A stretch of DNA of 7,992 nucleotides from Verrucomicrobiota bacterium (GTDB lineage: Bacteria > Verrucomicrobiota > Verrucomicrobiia > Chthoniobacterales > UBA10450): contig QHOF01000121.1 of assembly GCA_003219335.1 (NCBI GenBank), positions 1 to 7,992 on the forward strand, written 5' to 3'. Position numbers and translations under genes: made by a program. This document shows, in pieces, positions 5,521 through 7,992 of the stretch. The notes beneath the pieces were generated by a model that did not search any database, had not been told where the DNA came from, and saw nothing but the letters and a program-made list of their open reading frames with translations. Within the stretch, counting starts at the first letter, position 1; each line of letters begins with the position of its first letter.

Positions 5521-5886
5521 GCCCCACTGGTATATCCATACACCAAAAGCTTCAGCATCATCGCAGGACCAAAAGGCTGGTTACCCCGCCCATCACCTCG
5601 TAGCGGGCGCAAAGCCAACGCAGATCTATCTGGTCGATCACCTTGTTGACAAAGTGCGCCAAGTGCCCTTCAGCAACCACTCACCGAGCGAGGGCCGCAG
5701 CGGCAGATCCTGCTTGGGTTCATAGGGAAGAAACGAAGTCGGCACTCCTTAATCTCCTCGCTTATACTTCCCTTGTGTACACAAGCAAGAAATTTTCTGC
5801 CGCGCAGACTGCTACCCGTTTTGAGCTACTCTGGGCGTCTGGCGTGGCTTTTATTGGAGCGGGAATTGTGATAAGAGCGAAACGCT
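5521..5886 (+). other. decayed coding-like stretch, unknown origin
   Basis: No intact gene. Protein-like pieces lie in different + frames: AKPTQIYLVDHLVDKVRQVP around 5608-5667, then LQQPLTERGPQRQILLGFIG in another frame around 5668-5730, and a third frame with TATRFELLWASGVAFIGAG around 5809-5865. The first two can be joined by one frameshift near 5667, as if a single gene had suffered indels. A long open frame from 5643 that runs on into the next gene is not convincing as a whole. Confidence 0.35.
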
Positions 5887-6657
5887 ATGGCAGACGAGAA
5901 CCTACGAGAAAATCTAAAAATCGAGCAGTTGGCGGACCTGCGGGAAAAAACCGAGATGGTCTCGCAGCTCCTGCAGAACCAGCTCAAAGGCTATTTGGAC
6001 ACCCTCCGGCCTCTGCTCGCGCCGCGAAGGATCCTGGGAAATTACGTGCGATCTTCAGTTAAGGAAGACATTCCCGACACGGATGTGGCTCTTAAGCGAT
6101 TGCGTGAAAAATACAAGGAAGTCTGTGGCAAACCTTTTGCTTTGCCGGCGGAGTTCGATGAAAGCGTATTGGCGGATATGGACAACCGCCTCGAGTTGTA
6201 CCCGTGGGAATATAGCCACGAGGCCAGCAATGAAAGAGAAAAGAAGACGATCACGGTGGCATCGCCGGTAAAATGGGCGCTCAGCTATACGTCCGGGTAT
6301 ACAGTCAGACAGCTTAGAGAAGTTCTGGTTGGTAAAAGGGAGCGGCGGCAAGAGGAAGTGCGCCAGTTTCTAGTCAACGCTATGGTCGTTCAGCTTGTCC
6401 TTGCCAAGTTTCCCGGCACTAACCAGCTATTGAAAGACCTGCGTTACGATATTGGATTGGACAAATGTCAGGGCTTGGGAGATCTCCCTCTAGTCACGAT
6501 CAGATCGTCTCTGCCTTCCTTTCGACCTTCGGATGATATCATCCTCGCCGCCACCCGCCTCTCCGGTGTGCCTGCTTTTATCGAGCTGATTGATTTTGAC
6601 GTCCTTTCCAATTTAGAAGATCCCTTCAAAACAAAGATTGAAGCGAAGCTGCGTTAG
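5887..6657 (+). CDS. hypothetical protein of 256 residues, intact, unrecognised
   Basis: ATG 5887 follows AAGAG (5873-5877) at nine bases. The protein is soluble, highly charged and without signal or membrane segments. Residues 1-40 (ENLRENLKIEQLADLREK, then MVSQLLQNQLKGYLDTL) are helical and may form a coiled coil. Next come a basic linker and another helix (DTDVALKRLREKYKEVCG, 64-81). Residues 103-110 (ELYPWEYS) and 123-136 (TVASPVKWALSYTS) appear to begin a second domain. This continues with long helices to 186 and ends with strand-like LPLVTIRSSLPSFRPSDDII (200-219) and GVPAFIELIDFD (227-238). The good codon flow over 256 codons in a region of broken genes suggests that it is retained by selection. 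It may belong with the caspase-like gene upstream or the decayed gene downstream, but no function can be assigned. Confidence 0.8.
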   Translation: MADENLRENLKIEQLADLREKTEMVSQLLQNQLKGYLDTLRPLLAPRRILGNYVRSSVKEDIPDTDVALKRLREKYKEVCGKPFALPAEFDESVLADMDNRLELYPWEYSHEASNEREKKTITVASPVKWALSYTSGYTVRQLREVLVGKRERRQEEVRQFLVNAMVVQLVLAKFPGTNQLLKDLRYDIGLDKCQGLGDLPLVTIRSSLPSFRPSDDIILAATRLSGVPAFIELIDFDVLSNLEDPFKTKIEAKLR

Positions 6658-6879
6658 TATCTACGACAGCAAACTCATTTATCACGACGCCGATCCGTCT
6701 CTTTGTTCAATTGCTCTCTCTTTGAGGCATAATATTTTTCTCGTCTGTTACAGTCCTTCGCTGCGCACCCGCTGCAAAGTCGCGCCAATCGTTTTGTCCA
6801 ACACGTTTTATCCTCAAGGCGGCTGCGGGATCTGTCAAAGGCATCAGGGTAAAACACTATATGTTGCAAGGAGTAATTT
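6658..6879. other. intergenic region, no gene seen
   Basis: The 222 bases between the intact gene and the next ATG contain no convincing ORF on either strand. A poor promoter-like pair, TTGTTC (6703-6708) and CATAAT (6728-6733), has 19-base spacing. AAGGAG at 6869-6873 belongs to the start at 6880. No terminator with a T tract is seen. Confidence 0.4.
6868..6873 (+). promoter_or_regulatory. ribosome binding site before ATG 6880
   Basis: AAGGAG precedes ATG 6880 by about six bases. It marks a genuine gene start although the frame behind it ends after 15 codons. Confidence 0.6.
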
Positions 6880-7308
6880 ATGGACAATAAACAATTCCCC
6901 ATCCTCAGACGGGGTCGAATAATCTAAGGCGAATATGGAAGGAGCAACTCGGCTACTACAATCCGTTATTTGTCAGCGAACCAATCGGCGACGCCTTTCA
7001 CGCGCTGGAAGATTCTTTTTCGGCGGGACATGTCACGCGCGAAAAACTGGAGAACATTTATGTCATCACAAAGATTCATGTGTATGACAAAGCGAATAAA
7101 GAGACACAAGGGCGCAAAAGAGTCCTGACCCGGGCCGCGGGCTAAGGATCCGCCCCAAGCCGCTCCATTGGAAGTGGTCGTGCCGCGCCACCCATCATCT
7201 GTCAAACAACCACCCGAAGCGCCAGCCGCTCTATCCTCGGACCCAGGCAAAGTCATCACCGATTATATTCGGGGTGAGAAGCAGAGAGGAAGTAAGTCCG
7301 GCCGCTAA
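6880..7308 (+). pseudogene. unknown gene broken by two frameshifts
   Basis: From a well-placed ATG 6880 the frame gives MDNKQFPILRRGRII and then TAA at 6925. The next + frame is natural from about 6930: RIWKEQLGYYNPLFVSEPIG, then DAFHALEDSFSAGHVTREKL, then ENIYVITKIHVYDKANKE, up to TAA 7143. One base further on, a third frame continues as AKDPPQAAPLEVVVPRHP, then DPGKVITDYIRGEKQRG, and ends at TAA 7306. An extra G in GCGGGCT near 7139 explains the second break: RVLTRAA flows into AKDPPQ. Restored length is about 140 residues: a structured N-terminal part, a proline-rich linker and a basic tail. The family is not recognised. It lies 222 bases behind the 256-residue gene and may have worked with it. 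Error in the sequence is an alternative to true decay. Confidence 0.6.
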
Positions 7309-7592
7309 TGTGAGGATAGTGAGCCAATGTTCTGCTCAAGAGGTTGTAACGACAGTCAGGTTGTTGGGTCAGCAAGTGAGCGATCCGTAGACAAGCTGCT
7401 CATGAGTTCAGGATCCGCATTGACGACATCTGTCGTGATGAATTTTGACCCTGCACGAGGATCTGAAGATTAAAGAGGCAATCAGAGAGTGGACGGACTT
7501 CCACAACCCGGTTAACCGCCCTTTGGATTTACCGGCGAGCGCCGCTTCTGTCCCAGCACTCAGCCGCAAGTCACTGGTGAAACAGGAAGTAG
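7309..7592 (+). other. region with short coding-like pieces, no intact gene
   Basis: GTG 7319 opens 23 codons (VSQCSAQEVVTTVRLLGQQV..) after a GAGG box. ATG 7403 opens another 23 codons. A frame open from TTG 7445 to TAA 7634 contains KIKEAIREWTDFHNPVNRPL and SLVKQEVETASARERE. They lie in different frames, so this may be another decayed gene or the damaged 5' part of the AlpA-like gene that follows. Confidence 0.35.
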
Positions 7593-7820
7593 AAACAGCT
7601 TCGGCAAGAGAGCGCGAAGAGACACGGCTGGGGTAAGCAGAAGAGCTTTTTGGTGGTAGCAGCCGCGCAAGGCACTTTCCCTAAGCCAGTGAGCCTGGGC
7701 GGGCGCCCCGTTGGCTGGTTGGAAGCCGAAGTCCAACAGTGGTTACAGCGACGAATTGAAGCGAGCCGCAGTGAATGCAGCGGTGTGGGGGCAACTTTGG
7801 GGGCACCACGCAATTTTTGA
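7593..7820 (+). pseudogene. AlpA-family phage regulator, C-terminal part
   Basis: The frame open from 7593 to TGA 7818 contains GTFPKPVSLGGRPVGW followed by LEAEVQQWLQRRIEASR. This is the wing and second helix signature of AlpA/MerR-like excisionase-type DNA-binding proteins (G.FPKPV.LG.R.VGWLE.EV..WL..RI..SR). The N-terminal helix-turn-helix (normally 'TGLSRS.IY') is missing in this frame. Pieces that resemble it, ETRLG and VSRRAFWW, appear just upstream in two other frames (7619-7659), so the start has probably been broken by indels. No start codon with a ribosome-binding site is seen, TTG 7650 being the first candidate. Family role: activates excision or prophage genes, often next to an integrase. 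It points to a former prophage or island border here. Confidence 0.7.
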
Positions 7821-7904
7821 ACTGAAAATTATTCCAACTCACCAATACTTATAGTGGTAATGTGATTCCCCCCGCCTCCACCAAATTTTTGCACGGGAAA
7901 ACTT

Positions 7905-7991
7905 TTACTCCGCGCCCTCTATTAGCGCAGTCATCATTTTGGAGATGACCTCTAATTCCGCTCTCCGTCCCTGACGAGTCGCCTCAGTCAT
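7905..7991 (-). CDS. 3' end of a converging ORF, unrecognised (may extend beyond window)
   Basis: On the minus strand ATG 7991-7989 opens 28 codons (MTEATRQGRRAELEVISK, then MMTALIEGAE) to a TAA at 7907-7905. The helical, charged sequence reads like the C-terminal helix of a larger protein entering from the right edge, so the ATG may be internal. The gap to the AlpA-like stop is 84 bases. An integrase is a natural neighbour for AlpA but nothing in these residues proves it. Confidence 0.45.
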   Translation of the reverse strand: MTEATRQGRRAELEVISKMMTALIEGAE

Positions 7992-7992
7992 G

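Noticed and set aside
5643..6062. 139-codon ORF overlapping the start of the 256-residue gene
   Set aside because: Its right half is the Ala/Arg-rich shadow of the real gene at 5887; only short pieces on the left look coding.
7841..7858. ACCAATA/TAGTGGT stem-loop as a terminator between the converging genes
   Set aside because: One mismatch in seven pairs, low GC and no T run; too weak to annotate.
1..7992. tRNA, rRNA, CRISPR array or complete insertion sequence
   Set aside because: No regularly spaced repeats, cloverleaf sequences, rRNA-like stretches or full transposase with terminal inverted repeats were seen on either strand.

Overview
The window is a bacterial accessory region of intermediate GC. 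Nearly all genes lie on the + strand, and it is dominated by the tail of an Rhs-type polymorphic toxin and the mixed intact and eroded genes behind it. No 16S, tRNA or housekeeping gene is present to place the organism. The Rhs core ending, a RAYT-like transposase relic and an AlpA-like phage regulator together fit a proteobacterium, but this is only an inference.

Layout. (1) 2-496 is the 3' end of an rhs gene: the end of the Rhs core (DPLGL) followed by a toxin tip of about 145 residues with a ParB-like look. (2) 512-1069 is a probable cognate immunity gene, 15 bases downstream with a good ribosome-binding site. (3) 1088-2143 holds small immunity-like or unknown genes. One has a stop at codon 2, one is an intact ORF of 87 residues, and one is split by a single-base shift. 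(4) 2203-2805 is an intact small zinc metallopeptidase (HELGH...H...SNLM), with a strong hairpin and Shine-Dalgarno sequence in front. (5) 2908-4129 contains an unrecognised small ORF, a HEAT-like repeat gene interrupted by an in-frame TGA, and a doubtful 90-codon ORF. (6) 4218-5021 is an intact caspase-like (clan CD/CHAT-like) protease with a His-Cys dyad and a tail carrying PGPLGQ/PGPVGQ motifs. It is followed by a 27-codon ORF overlapping its stop. (7) 5102-5886 is decayed DNA that includes a relic of a REP-associated tyrosine transposase. (8) 5887-6657 is an intact 256-residue protein of unknown function. (9) 6880-7308 is a decayed unknown gene with two apparent frameshifts. (10) 7593-7820 is the C-terminal part of an AlpA-like phage regulator, and 7905-7991 on the minus strand is the end of a converging ORF.

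How the parts fit. The left side is a classical toxin/immunity pair, followed by what looks like a store of displaced or orphan cargo. The two intact enzyme genes, the zincin and the caspase-like protease, are the best candidates for further effectors or conflict proteins. The AlpA relic at the right suggests a mobile-element border. At least five coding segments carry one or two point lesions beside four long intact genes. This may be real erosion or sequencing error, and the raw sequence cannot decide which.
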